Below, piece by piece: positions 10,227-19,127 of a stretch of DNA of 64,000 nt. The notes beneath the pieces were generated by a model, which saw only the letters and a program-made list of their open reading frames with translations, had not been told where the DNA came from and ran no database searches. A program made the translations under genes and the position numbers. The first letter of the stretch is position 1; every line of letters begins with the position of its first letter. This DNA comes from Actinomadura oligospora ATCC 43269 (lineage in GTDB: Bacteria; Actinomycetota; Actinomycetes; Streptosporangiales; Streptosporangiaceae), in contig NZ_JADG01000009.1 of NCBI RefSeq assembly GCF_000518265.1, positions 1 through 64,000 on the forward strand, in the 5' to 3' direction.

Positions 10227-11651
10227 TCAGTTGCGATCGAGGGCGGCGAGTTCCTGCTCGAGGGTGCGTTGGCGGTGGCGCAGTTCGGTCAGCTCGTCCT
10301 GGATCTCGCGGGTGCGGAGGAGGCGGTGGAGCGGTGTTCCGTCGTCGAGAGGGGTGATGACCGTGATCGCTTGCTTGGTGACGTCGATGCGTGTCGTCAG
10401 GAGGGTCCGGGCAAGGCTGGTGAACTCCCAGCGGGGAGCGTATGAAGCGGGTCCACTGGCGTATCTGGGAAGTTCCGCTGTGGCCAGAGCTCCCTGCTCG
10501 CGAATCCTGGTGACCTGGCTCAGCTCTTGCGCCAGTCGTGCCCTGGTCTCGACCAGTTCAGCGACCGCTTTGGCTGCACCGACACGGGAATCGAAGATCG
10601 AGATTTTTCGTGCGAGGTCATCGGCGCGGGTGGCGACCTGCTGCTCGTCGGGTTCCAGTTCCGGGGCGGTCGCCCAGGACGGATGGTCATGGAGCCTGCG
10701 GTGCAGGATCCAGTCGATCTCTTCGTCCACACGGCTCTTCTCGTGGCTTCTGTATCTGCTGTCTTCGTGGCGGTTGTCGCAGCTATAACGGGCCTTGTGC
10801 TGTCCCTCTTCGGATGTGGTCCCTGGCCAAGTGTTCAGGGGGCCGCCGCAGTCGCCACACCTGATGTCCGGTGTCAATCGCAACTGGGTTGGATGTTCCT
10901 GGTCGAAGGTTTCAAGGGCGGAGATGGTGCCTTGGTAGTCGTCGACCCGTGTGCCGTATGTGAGGGCCCAGGAGGTGTCCTGCCCGGCGAGGACCGGTGC
11001 GACGAGGCTGAGAGCGACCAGCCTGTTCGGCTGACGGTGCGGCCATGTGGCCAGCGGTTCCTCGTCGTCGTCCAGGCGTAGGAATCCGTGCGTTGAGGCC
11101 GCAGGGCAGGCATAGGTGACCTCGAGGCTTCGCGGCTGGAAGCCGATGGTCGCCTCAGCGTCGCAGTCTGAGCACGGAACGACCGCTGCACGTGGGTTCG
11201 CCGGGTATCGGTCGCTGTACTTTCGTTCGGCTGCGATCTTCCAGCTCCCGCCGTCCACGATGTGGCCCGCACGCTTGTCGATCGTGTCCGCTCGATGCAC
11301 GCGTTCGCGCTGGGCTCGCTGCTCTCGTTCCGCTTGGCGCATCGCCTCGACGCGTGTCTCCAGGATCGGGATGAGTGCATTGAGCTGTTTGGCCTGGCTG
11401 TCGGAGAGCTTCTGGATGACTGCTCCACCGCAGGTGCGGCAGGGGCGGATCTGACCGGCGGCGCGGAGCTCACCGACGGTCAGGGTCTGCTCGGCTGCGG
11501 CCTTCTTTCCCACCTGCCGGCAATGGGGTGCGTGTGTGACTCCGGTAGAGCCCATCCGGACCGTGACGGTGAGGCTGGCCAGTCCTGCCCCCAACTCGTC
11601 CAGGGTCAGCAGCGGCGAACAGAGCACTTCCATTGGCGGCGATTGCGCCAT
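10227..11651 (-). CDS. Unrecognised protein with several Cys-pair (zinc-ribbon-like) motifs and C-terminal coiled coil
   Basis: A 474-residue protein from ATG 11651, behind GGAGGTGA at a 9-nt spacing. The first ~80 residues contain CRTCGG, preceded by a possible partner His/Cys pair (HAPHC). PCSDCD near residue 160 and RCGDCGG near 265 form further CxxC pairs, the latter followed by SCDN, so one or more zinc ribbons are likely. A charged Glu/Arg-rich segment (about 95-120) and the C-terminal ~40 residues (REIQDELTELRHRQRTLEQEL) look like coiled coils. I do not recognise the family. It may be a nucleic-acid or chromosome-associated accessory protein. It runs in the same direction as the PKS operon but is separated from it by about 450 bp. 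Confidence 0.6.
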   Translation of the reverse strand: MAQSPPMEVLCSPLLTLDELGAGLASLTVTVRMGSTGVTHAPHCRQVGKKAAAEQTLTVGELRAAGQIRPCRTCGGAVIQKLSDSQAKQLNALIPILETRVEAMRQAEREQRAQRERVHRADTIDKRAGHIVDGGSWKIAAERKYSDRYPANPRAAVVPCSDCDAEATIGFQPRSLEVTYACPAASTHGFLRLDDDEEPLATWPHRQPNRLVALSLVAPVLAGQDTSWALTYGTRVDDYQGTISALETFDQEHPTQLRLTPDIRCGDCGGPLNTWPGTTSEEGQHKARYSCDNRHEDSRYRSHEKSRVDEEIDWILHRRLHDHPSWATAPELEPDEQQVATRADDLARKISIFDSRVGAAKAVAELVETRARLAQELSQVTRIREQGALATAELPRYASGPASYAPRWEFTSLARTLLTTRIDVTKQAITVITPLDDGTPLHRLLRTREIQDELTELRHRQRTLEQELAALDRN

Positions 11652-11944
11652 CGGTATCGGTCACCTCCATACCTCGAGATCGCGAGGCACCTGCAGGACC
11701 CCGTGTTCCTTCGAGCGTAGGAGTGCCCCTCGGGTCTGCGCCGAGGTTCACCGGGAAATGCTCGCCGCGAGCGACCCGACGCGCCGCACCGCGCTGCGCC
11801 GTCACACGAAAGGTGCCCCCGTCACCCGGCTGGTCAGGTACCTGCGCGGGGTCTTCGACGGCCGATCTGTCGAGATACCCAAACCGGTTCCGCGTCTTCG
11901 CCGATTCTCCGGTCTGCGCGGGGCTCCGGGAATTCAATGGACGC

Positions 11945-12820
11945 ATGAACGCAGGGCGGGTCTGGGCGTACCGAGCGCGAGCGCGTGACAACGACTGTCC
12001 GGTTGAGCGTGTGAAGTATCTTGAGTCGGCTCCCAAGGGGAACAAGTGCCTGGTCCGGTTCCTTGATCGTGACGGACACGAGGAGTGGGTTCCACGAGGG
12101 CGTTTGATCGTTCTGTGGGACGAGCGTGAGGGCTGGCTGGAGGAGGAGCGGCGGATGGCCGCCGGTGTCGAGGTGTCCGCGCACGCCTACGAGACTCCGC
12201 AGTACTACGCCGTGTCATCCCTGTTGAGCGACGGGAAGTTCCTCGACGGGGTCGAGTTGGGCTACACCCAGGATGAATGCTGCACCGTCCAAATCCCGGA
12301 TCTGCTCGCGGTCTGCGGCAGGTTGGGGATGGATCCGGACGAGGTCCGGCGGGAACCTCTCGCTTTCACGATCGATGGGTCCTTCATTGGGCCCTGGTCG
12401 CTCGCCGTGAAGATCGCCAAGAGGGTGGCGGAACTCAACGCCGAGGCCGTCATGCAGATGGTGATGGCGGAGGAGGAACGGATCGAGCTGGAGTCGGTCC
12501 ACGGCTGGACCTTCACGGTCGGGCGCGAACGCGAGGAGCATTGGGTGCCGCCGGAGCGTCTGAGGGATCGCCACACGAAACGGCTCGTGGAGCTGAACAT
12601 CGTGCGGGAGTGGTGCGGCAGGGAGATCATCGAGCGGCTGGACGAGCTGGAGGCCCTGCGGGCGGAGGTGCAGCGACTGGGTCAGTTGGTCGAGCGCGCC
12701 ATCGTCGAGCTGCGTCGATGCGGCCAGGACGCTATCGCCTCCACCATGGAAAGCGACCTTGGCGTGCCAGTATCCAGGCTGGTGCTCCGGAGCCGGACGA
12801 GAAAGAAGAAGGGCCGCTGA
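11945..12820 (+). CDS. Unrecognised 291-residue actinobacterial protein
   Basis: Starts at ATG 11945 (MNAGRVWAYRARA). The frame continues upstream to 11633, but that part reads as low-complexity Pro/Arg/Ala sequence, so the internal ATG is preferred although its ribosome binding site is weak. The N-terminal ~60 residues (VLVRFLDRDGHEEWVPRGRL-type pattern) look like a small beta-barrel substrate- or nucleic-acid-binding module. The middle is helical and acidic. Around residues 225-260 a leucine-rich coiled coil occurs (ERLDELEALRAEVQRLGQLVE), and the tail is basic (RSRTRKKKGR). The 3' end overlaps the 3' end of the convergent gene 12732-14234 by 89 bp. Function unknown. Confidence 0.55.
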   Translation: MNAGRVWAYRARARDNDCPVERVKYLESAPKGNKCLVRFLDRDGHEEWVPRGRLIVLWDEREGWLEEERRMAAGVEVSAHAYETPQYYAVSSLLSDGKFLDGVELGYTQDECCTVQIPDLLAVCGRLGMDPDEVRREPLAFTIDGSFIGPWSLAVKIAKRVAELNAEAVMQMVMAEEERIELESVHGWTFTVGREREEHWVPPERLRDRHTKRLVELNIVREWCGREIIERLDELEALRAEVQRLGQLVERAIVELRRCGQDAIASTMESDLGVPVSRLVLRSRTRKKKGR

Positions 12821-14234
12821 CGGGCTCGCCGCCCGGAGGGCGGTATTCCTTCCTGGGCTTGAAGGGGCTCCAGTCGCCCAGGTGGGCGCGAAGGTCGTCC
12901 GGGCCGGGTTCGGGGTGGAAGCGCTCGGCCAGGTCCGGCAGCCGGAGGGTGGGGTCGAGCCGATCTGCTCGGGCTCTCGCCCAAGCCGTCCACTCGCCGG
13001 CCACGTCCGGTGTTCCGGAGGCAGCGGCGGCGCGATCGATATCGTCACAGAACTCACGGATCCGCCCAGCGATATGCCACCTGTCCAGTGCGTCCTCGAA
13101 AGCCCTTGCGCGCAGGTCCTCGATCGCCAGAGCTCGCGCCGTACCCATCGCCGTTTTCCATTGGGCCTCGGTCGCCGCTTGCTCGCGCTCGTACTCTGCC
13201 CGTTGGCGCTCGTGTTCGACCAGCCATTCCTGATGGCGGCGCCGGTTCTCACGCGCCTGTTCCTCGGCTCGCTCGGCCTGGCGCTCGGCCTCGTCCAGCA
13301 CCTCGGCGAGCTTCTTCTCGACCTTGGACCTGCCCTGGTCCGCCCACTCCCTGGCTTCGGGTGTGCGCGGCGACAGCTCGATACGCAAGCGTCCGGATGG
13401 AACCGAGTCGTACTCGGGGGGCGTGACGCGCTGCCAGTCGTAGGCATGACGAAGTCGCGGGTCGTTGGCCGGCAGACGTCGTGGAACCTCATCCACGTCT
13501 TCTGAGATCTTGATGACGAACGCGTGCTCATGAACTCGGAGGTACATCTGCCGGTTCTTCCGGGAAGCCGCGACGGCGTGTCCGCGCCGTTCCGCCCTCC
13601 GGGCGAGTCCCTTCACCAACTCGAGGGCACGCCCCCGTGCCTGATCGCTGACCTTGAGAAGCTGCTGGTCCCGTCCAATTAGTTCGGTCAGATCGTCACC
13701 GATGACCTCGTCGCGGACGCGCAGCCGGATGCGGTTCCAGTCGGTCCTGGTCTCTGGTCCATCTTCGCCGAGTCTGATGATGAGCGGCCCGGCGTCTCTG
13801 CCCGTATGCAAGAGCTGCTTGCCTTCCGGCACCAGCCCTCTTCGTTTGGCCGCGTTGATCGCCTTGCGGTAGCGGGCCCGTGTCGCGTCGTCCGGTTCGT
13901 CAATGCGGATGGTCGCGTCCTCGCGCCTGCCGAGTTCCGCGATGAGTTCGGCCGCCACATCCCTCGAGGGAGACCGCTTCGGCGACGCGGCGGCCGCATC
14001 GTCTGAGGCGGGGCGATCCGGGTGGTATCCGTTCTGGAGGTAGAAGCTTCCGGCTTCAGTGATCTCGACACACCACACACCACCACGGTGAGACGTCCAC
14101 ACCAAGCCGCGATCTCGCAGCGCGTTCATCGTCGTCCCCAGCTCAGAGCGCTTCGCACTCACCTCGCCCGCATCACTCCCCACGCGCTGCAACACCGACA
14201 GCTGCCTGGCGTTCAACGCCGCCCATCGCCGCAT
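12732..14234 (-). CDS. Unrecognised protein with winged-helix-like N-terminus and long coiled coil
   Basis: A 500-residue protein when started at ATG 14234 (MRRWAALNARQLSVLQRVG). The open frame reaches 14516, but the extra segment looks non-coding; a GTG/TTG pair a few codons upstream is another possibility. The first ~65 residues (counting from an RQLSVLQRV helix to VWCVEITEAGSFYL) read like a winged helix. The middle contains a basic region (GLARRAERRGHAVAASRKNRQ). Residues about 290-370 form a long Glu/Arg-rich coiled coil. No enzymatic motif is seen. It overlaps gene 11945-12820 tail to tail, an arrangement common in accessory DNA. Confidence 0.55.
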   Translation of the reverse strand: MRRWAALNARQLSVLQRVGSDAGEVSAKRSELGTTMNALRDRGLVWTSHRGGVWCVEITEAGSFYLQNGYHPDRPASDDAAAASPKRSPSRDVAAELIAELGRREDATIRIDEPDDATRARYRKAINAAKRRGLVPEGKQLLHTGRDAGPLIIRLGEDGPETRTDWNRIRLRVRDEVIGDDLTELIGRDQQLLKVSDQARGRALELVKGLARRAERRGHAVAASRKNRQMYLRVHEHAFVIKISEDVDEVPRRLPANDPRLRHAYDWQRVTPPEYDSVPSGRLRIELSPRTPEAREWADQGRSKVEKKLAEVLDEAERQAERAEEQARENRRRHQEWLVEHERQRAEYEREQAATEAQWKTAMGTARALAIEDLRARAFEDALDRWHIAGRIREFCDDIDRAAAASGTPDVAGEWTAWARARADRLDPTLRLPDLAERFHPEPGPDDLRAHLGDWSPFKPRKEYRPPGGEPVSGPSSFSSGSGAPAWILARQGRFPWWRR

Positions 14235-14636
14235 GCCCGCAGGGGACAACACTCCATCGACACGCGCAACCTGAAACACCAACTGGGAATGACAGTGTCC
14301 AGGCAACCTGGCAGGAGGAAATCCCCGCGTCGGAACGAGCGGCGCGGGTCTTCGTGTTATCAGCGAGACTCGCTCTCGGCTTGCCTGCGAAGCTTCCTGT
14401 GATCCGCCCACGCCCAGTCCAGGGCAGCGCGCTCGGATGCCACGATGGCAATGGCTGCTCGGTGGTTTCGGCACCCCCGTTGCACCGGACGTCACAAGGT
14501 CGAGGGCGTCAAACACCTGGTTTGCAGGCCGAGCAGATCACATCGCGGGAGATCCGGACGTGGCGGGCGCCCGGCGGAGCTCCTGCTCGACGCCCATTGC
14601 CCCTGTGCGTCGCGGTGCGGGCGGGGGGCTGGGGTG
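14235..14636. other. Non-coding gap of about 400 bp
   Basis: No frame here has a credible start site or motif on either strand. The stretch presumably carries the promoter of the minus-strand gene 12732-14234. Confidence 0.4.
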
Positions 14637-15530
14637 TCAGGCGGGTGTGAGGGCGAAGAAGGCGCTGATCGCTTCGGCGAGATTCAGGTTGGGGCAGGTT
14701 CTGCCCATGATGCGCGGCGCGGGATGCGGGCCGGGGACGGTGTGGCCTCCGCCGTGCACCGTGTACAACGTGGTCGGCGGCCTGCCGTCCTGCCGGTAGT
14801 CCAGGGCGGTGACCGATGTGGCGCGGGATCCGTCATGCTGTGGCAGTTTCCGCGTGCTGGGCGGGCGGTCGATCGAGTTGCGGGCCGCGAAGTAGGCCGC
14901 GGTCTGCGGTGCCGACAGGAATGGTCCGCCGACGCGGAACATCAGCCGGGCCAACCGGTGCGCCCTTCCACCGATTCTTCCGCCGGCATAGGGGACGAGC
15001 CGGTCCCGCGTTCCGTGGATCAGCAGCATCGGGATCGGGACGGCGGGCACAGTGCCATGGCGGAAGTTCTCCGGCGCCGGCTGGGTGGCCGCGATGACGG
15101 TCGCCCCGGCCAGCAGATCGGAACTTTCGTGGACGAGCCGGATGACCATTCCCCCGCCGTTGGAGAACCCGACCGCGTACACCTTCGAACGGTCGATGCG
15201 ATGACTGCGCTCCAGTGCGCCGACCACGGCCCTGGCGAAGGCCACGTCGTCCACGTCCTCGACACGTGCGGCGACACGGCTGTCGGCGCACGCGTCGTTC
15301 CAATGGCCCTTGTAACCATCGAGGTAGGCGACCACAGCCCCCGCTTCAGTGGTCAGGGAGTCCAAGGAACCGCCGGTGAAGGCGCGGAACTTCCCGCCAT
15401 TCTGCTTGGAGCCGTGGAAGATGAGGACGAGCCTGCCGCCGGGACGCAGTTCGCGAGGCGTGACCAACGTGTAAGTGCGATGCTGTCCGGCCACTGTGAT
15501 GCCGCCTCGGGCGATGCGCGGGTGTGGCAT
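14637..15530 (-). CDS. Poly(3-hydroxybutyrate) depolymerase / feruloyl-esterase-like alpha/beta hydrolase
   Basis: A 297-residue protein from ATG 15530, 12 nt after the DUF2867 gene and hence probably co-transcribed with it. Motifs in order: LVLIFHGSKQNGGKF (the oxyanion region typical of LpqC/PHB depolymerases), YAVGFSNGGGM with the GxSxG nucleophile, MLLIHGTRDRLVPY with the likely catalytic Asp, and GGGHTVPG with the catalytic His. Length fits the family. No signal peptide is visible at the chosen start, whereas many relatives are secreted, so this one may be intracellular. Substrate (polyester, feruloyl ester or acetyl ester) cannot be told from sequence. Confidence 0.8.
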   Translation of the reverse strand: MPHPRIARGGITVAGQHRTYTLVTPRELRPGGRLVLIFHGSKQNGGKFRAFTGGSLDSLTTEAGAVVAYLDGYKGHWNDACADSRVAARVEDVDDVAFARAVVGALERSHRIDRSKVYAVGFSNGGGMVIRLVHESSDLLAGATVIAATQPAPENFRHGTVPAVPIPMLLIHGTRDRLVPYAGGRIGGRAHRLARLMFRVGGPFLSAPQTAAYFAARNSIDRPPSTRKLPQHDGSRATSVTALDYRQDGRPPTTLYTVHGGGHTVPGPHPAPRIMGRTCPNLNLAEAISAFFALTPA

Positions 15531-15542
15531 TCGCAGTTCTTC

Positions 15543-16169
15543 TCAGTTCCGGACGGCCGGGTCGTTGATGCCCGTGGTGAGGCGATCGCGGTCGCGCCAG
15601 GCGCGTTCCCACTGCCGGGTCATCTGGGGGTAGATGACGAGGTACCGGAACGGCTTGATGAAGGCCATGTACAGGCGTCCGAACATTCCGTTGGGTTTGA
15701 CGAGGGCGGCCATGTGCAGCTCGTACTCGCCGTTGTCGGCCTGCACCCATCCCAGGTGACACACCGTGTGCACGGTCTTGTTCGCCAACTCCATGGCGCT
15801 TTCGTCATCAAGCACGTACAGCTGCTTGAACGGAGTGCCGGGGACGGCGTCGACGTCCGCGGCCGCAGGAAGGTCGGGCGGCATGATCTGCCGCAGCGAG
15901 CGGACCCTTTCACCCAGGCTTTCCTTGGGCCTGTCCCAGCCGAACAGGGCACCGAGCTTCCAGCGCACCGCGAACAGGAACCGCACCATCGGGCCCGAGT
16001 TCGCGGGTCCGGCGAACGCTTCGAGCGCGTCGAGCATCATCGGAAAATCGTCCGGGCCGGCGCCGGGAGTGCGATAGCGCCACACGTCCTCCACCTGGAA
16101 GTCCGGGGTGAGTTCGTGGATCCGCCACGGACGGGAAATGTGCTCGGTACGCGAAAGCCGTGTCGACAT
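15543..16169 (-). CDS. DUF2867-family protein
   Basis: A 208-residue protein. The start is ATG 16169, with AAGGAGGAG 5-6 nt upstream, in preference to a start at 16193. The sequence fits the actinobacterial DUF2867 family: a motif near the N-terminus (TPDFQVEDVWRYRTPG), then FLFAVRWKLGALFGWDRP, YVLDDESAMELANKTVH, and a C-terminal YMAFIKPFRYLVIYPQM. The family has no settled function; members often lie beside TetR-type regulators, and some are fused to NAD(P)-binding SDR domains. It leads a two-gene unit with the downstream esterase. Two operator-like palindromes sit just upstream, so transcription is probably repressed by a TetR-like protein encoded elsewhere. Confidence 0.75.
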   Translation of the reverse strand: MSTRLSRTEHISRPWRIHELTPDFQVEDVWRYRTPGAGPDDFPMMLDALEAFAGPANSGPMVRFLFAVRWKLGALFGWDRPKESLGERVRSLRQIMPPDLPAAADVDAVPGTPFKQLYVLDDESAMELANKTVHTVCHLGWVQADNGEYELHMAALVKPNGMFGRLYMAFIKPFRYLVIYPQMTRQWERAWRDRDRLTTGINDPAVRN

Positions 16170-16192
16170 GATCTCCTCCTTGAGACCCACCA

Positions 16193-16245
16193 ATATACGC
16201 TGCCGTATATATCGACCCTAGACGCCCATGTACGGATGCGTATAG
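16193..16245. promoter_or_regulatory. Two TACG-type inverted repeats upstream of the DUF2867 operon
   Basis: Site 1 (16193-16210) is ATATACG-CTGC-CGTATAT, a perfect 7-bp inverted repeat. Site 2 (16228-16245) is ATGTACG-GATG-CGTATAG, the same core with two differences. Their centres are 35 bp apart and they lie 24-76 bp before the ATG at 16169. The arrangement is typical of a TetR-family operator. No TetR gene is adjacent. Confidence 0.6.
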
Positions 16246-16443
16246 ATCTTGTTCGGATGAGGTGGATCACGTCACGGGAGCCCCTGCGAACACCGCGGGC
16301 CGCGTGGATCAAGCCCCCACGGCCGCCCTGACGCTTCAGTGTGTGCGGCGACACAGAAGGCCACAGGAGGTCACCCGCGAGGGGGAGTCGGCTCGTTCTG
16401 CGGCGGGAGGCGGCCGGGAGCCGGGCGGACAAGGGTGAGGGGC

Positions 16444-16959
16444 GTGAACGACTCAAGGATCGATTCGCCGGTCTGGGCGAGAAGGGCCGCGCACGCGGTC
16501 GCTTGGACGACGCTGCCGTCGGGGCTGTGGCGGGTGGCGTTGGGACTCGGACTGCCGGTGGGTTACAGCGAGCAGGCGCTTCGCGAGGACTTCCACATCC
16601 CCGGTTGGGGCGTGGCGTATGTGATCGGGCTCAGCGTGCTCAGCGAGGCGCTGGCCTTGCTCACGCTCGGGCTGGTGTCGCCCTGGGGCGAGGTGGCGCC
16701 GAGCTGGATCCCGTTCATCGGGGGGAAGCGGGTCGCGCCGAAAGCCGCGGTCATTCCCGCGGCCGTCGGGTCCGTCCTGCTGTTTCTGATCTGGGACGTG
16801 CTGGAGTTCGTTCAGTGGAGCTACGGGGCGAGCGACACCGCTCCCGGCCATCCGACGGGTGGATGGAAAGTCCTGCAGGAGGTGCTCTACCTGCCACTCC
16901 TCGCCTGGGGCCCGCTGCTGGCGGCGGTCACGATGTCCTACCACCGCCGCCACAAGTAG
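16444..16959 (+). CDS. Small multi-pass membrane protein
   Basis: A 171-residue protein. I prefer GTG 16444 (GGTGAGG upstream) over the longer frame from 16339, whose leader is Gly/Arg-rich. Four hydrophobic segments are visible: around residues 20-40 (PSGLWRVALGLGLPVGY), 60-80 (VIGLSVLSEALALLTLGLV), 100-125 (AAVIPAAVGSVLLFLIWDVLEFV) and 145-165 (EVLYLPLLAWGPLLAAVTM). Similar proteins are widespread in actinomycetes without known function. It is transcribed divergently from the DUF2867/esterase unit and could share the regulatory region at 16193-16245. Confidence 0.65.
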   Translation: MNDSRIDSPVWARRAAHAVAWTTLPSGLWRVALGLGLPVGYSEQALREDFHIPGWGVAYVIGLSVLSEALALLTLGLVSPWGEVAPSWIPFIGGKRVAPKAAVIPAAVGSVLLFLIWDVLEFVQWSYGASDTAPGHPTGGWKVLQEVLYLPLLAWGPLLAAVTMSYHRRHK

Positions 16960-17082
16960 CCGAGAGGTCCTGCCGCCCACCGGACCACCCGGCCGAGACC
17001 GAAAGCTTCGCGGTACGCATGGCCCGGTCAGCGGAATAGTCCCCCGGTCGCGAGGCGGAGTTCCGTGTCGAGTTGAAGCGGC

Positions 17083-18885
17083 TCAGGTTGGCCGCTCGGT
17101 CGCCAGCGTGCTGGGGTCGTGGCCGCGGGTGCGGGATAGGTGAAGGCGGCGCCGGTCGCGTTCCAGACCGATGACGGTGACCTGTACCTGCTCACCCAGC
17201 CGAACCACTTGTTCGGGCGAATCGACCGGGACGTCGGCGAGTTCGTCCTTGTGGACGAGGCCGTGGACACCGGCGGCGACTTCGACGAACACGCCGAACG
17301 GAACAATCTTGGTGACGGTGCCGGTGAGGCACTGCTCCAGGGCGGTGTTGTCGGCGAAGATCTGGAACGGGTCTGGGCGTAGCGCACGCAGGGAGAGCCG
17401 GGCTTCGCCGTTGGTGGTGTCGAAGGCGAGGACCTCGCCGCGGACTCGCTGACCGACGTGGACCACGTCGGTCACCTCCTCGAAGTACTCCCAGGCGAGC
17501 TCGGGGACCGTGACGAATCCGACTCCGGGAAAGGACGGGTGTGCCGGCCCCTCGTCCAGGGAGATGAAGACGCCGAAGTTCTGGACGTCGGCGACCGTGC
17601 CGTCGAGGACGTCGCCAGTGTGCAGGCTCTTCAGGAACTGCCACAGTTCGGGGTGCTCGGTCGCGGCGAGGGACAACCAGACCCGTCCGGCGGCATCATC
17701 GATGGAGACGACCTCAGCGGTGACCGGCTGATCGTCCCTCACCGCCTCAGAGCGCCTCCCCTTCCATGGGAAGTCCCTGACGTAGGCGGGCGTCGATGAC
17801 GCATCCCCGTCGAGCCGTATTCGTGGTCCGAAGGGCCGCTCGTCGGCCAACACCGTCCCCGAGACGATGTCTCCGATGGTCGTCCCGTTTCTCGGCCGGG
17901 GTGCGGGGGCGCCGGGAGCGTCCGCGTTCCAGGCCGCGGGCAGCGGCTCGTCGCACATCGCGCAGGCGTAGTGGTCGTCCTTCACGATGTTGAGCTGGCC
18001 GCAGTGGACACAGCGCCGGAAGACGATCGGCACCGTGAAGGAACCCGGATGATCGAGCCCGGCGTTGTCGAGGGCGACCTGAACCGCGGCATAGGAATCC
18101 GGCTCGGGACAGTAGCCGGCCGACTGGTTGCTGATCTCGCTCACCCGCCAGCCATCACCGCTCGGCTCGAAGGTGATCTCGCCGGCGCTCAGCACGGGAG
18201 CGCCACCCGCGCAGACGACATGCTCGCTGCGTCGTGGGGCCAGGCGAAGGGTCGTGGACTCGTCGATGACGAACGTCATGGGTTCCCCACGTTCGCTGCC
18301 GTCCTGCCGAGCGAGCCAGTCAGCGAGATCGGCGGGCGACGTGACCGGACGCCCGCTGCCCTGCGACCAGATCTGCACGCGGATCTCTTCCGGGCCGACG
18401 TACTGGTAGCGGCGCCGTGCCTCGACGCCCAAGGCGCCCGCGAACGCGGAGAACGCGGGCGCGACGGCCCGCCAGGCGCACTGGTCCGGGTCTGTCCACC
18501 GGTCGGAGGCCACGACCCTCGGATCGTTGCTGCCTGTCCGGTAGTCCAGCGCGAGGACGACGTCGGCGCCGGACTTGCGGTTGACGCCGATGGGCACAGC
18601 CAGCTCGGCATCGAGCCAGGGAAGTTCAACCAGATCAGTAGCGTGACTTCCACGAGCCTGCCGGAAGAGCTCGGCGGTGACGCCGTCATCGGTCATCCGG
18701 TTCAGGGCCTCAGACTCGCGACGCATCTGGTGCACGTCCGCGAGGATGTCCAGTGGACCTGCGAACCACGGCATGATCGCGCGCAGCCGGGTGTCGTCCT
18801 GCGCTGGCCAGGCGCCCGAGGCCATCGACTCGATCAGGGGACCGGGCAAGGGGAGCCCGCGGACATAGACCCGTGAAGGACGCAT
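17083..18885 (-). CDS. Fusion protein: SUKH (SMI1/KNR4)-like - zinc ribbon - S1 RNA-binding repeats
   Basis: A 600-residue protein from ATG 18885; a GTG at 18933 would add 16 residues, and no ribosome binding site is strong at either. Residues ~85-155 (VELPWLDAELAVPIG, LALDYRTGSNDPRVVASD, CAWRAVAPAFSAFAGAL) fit SUKH/SMI1-KNR4 domains, common as immunity proteins in toxin systems. Residues 160-320 form a second module with GYCPEPDSY and a zinc ribbon, Cys292-x2-Cys295 and Cys308-x2-Cys311. From about 335 come S1-type OB folds: a degenerate one (336-410), then two clear ones, 423-500 (GDVLDGTVADVQNFGVFISL) and 518-587 (CLTGTVTKIVPFGVFVEV, VHGLVHKDEL). S1 repeats bind RNA, often on the ribosome. 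The combination suggests a protein that couples recognition of a partner or toxin to RNA or ribosome binding; that is inference. Confidence 0.75.
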   Translation of the reverse strand: MRPSRVYVRGLPLPGPLIESMASGAWPAQDDTRLRAIMPWFAGPLDILADVHQMRRESEALNRMTDDGVTAELFRQARGSHATDLVELPWLDAELAVPIGVNRKSGADVVLALDYRTGSNDPRVVASDRWTDPDQCAWRAVAPAFSAFAGALGVEARRRYQYVGPEEIRVQIWSQGSGRPVTSPADLADWLARQDGSERGEPMTFVIDESTTLRLAPRRSEHVVCAGGAPVLSAGEITFEPSGDGWRVSEISNQSAGYCPEPDSYAAVQVALDNAGLDHPGSFTVPIVFRRCVHCGQLNIVKDDHYACAMCDEPLPAAWNADAPGAPAPRPRNGTTIGDIVSGTVLADERPFGPRIRLDGDASSTPAYVRDFPWKGRRSEAVRDDQPVTAEVVSIDDAAGRVWLSLAATEHPELWQFLKSLHTGDVLDGTVADVQNFGVFISLDEGPAHPSFPGVGFVTVPELAWEYFEEVTDVVHVGQRVRGEVLAFDTTNGEARLSLRALRPDPFQIFADNTALEQCLTGTVTKIVPFGVFVEVAAGVHGLVHKDELADVPVDSPEQVVRLGEQVQVTVIGLERDRRRLHLSRTRGHDPSTLATERPT

Positions 18886-18972
18886 GCCGCACAGATTCCC
18901 ACGATCATGCCGGTCCCGGAAACGCTCGAACACGGGACGGCCAGCTGGGCGTTCCCCCCGTCATGGAGGCAC

Positions 18973-19006
18973 GTAGGCTGTGGGTTCGAGTCCCACGCGC
19001 CCCACC
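18973..19006 (+). repeat. tRNA 3'-end remnant, left copy of a direct repeat (possible att site)
   Basis: The segment holds a complete T-arm (GTGGG-TTCGAGT-CCCAC) followed by GCGCCCCACC, i.e. the 3' third of a tRNA gene. No complementary 5' acceptor strand, D-arm or anticodon arm precedes it, so it is not a functional tRNA. The same 34 nt recur at 23766-23799 with two differences, and weaker similarity continues ~60 nt beyond both copies. Confidence 0.7.
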
Positions 19007-19127
19007 CACCTGACCTGGGCATACGCGAAAATGCCGCGTTTGCCCAGTGCCATTTTTGCCCCAGATTTCCCTTGTGGCTGCTCGATAGTCGTCCGGTGGC
19101 TGTCCGGCGCTCCGCGTTCCCCCTGGT

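Noticed and set aside
12215..13531. Minus-strand open frame of 438 codons
   Set aside because: Overlaps two better-supported genes and has no motif; a frame shadow.
18973..19006. Functional tRNA gene
   Set aside because: Only the T-arm and acceptor 3' strand are present; no matching 5' acceptor, D-arm or anticodon arm upstream.
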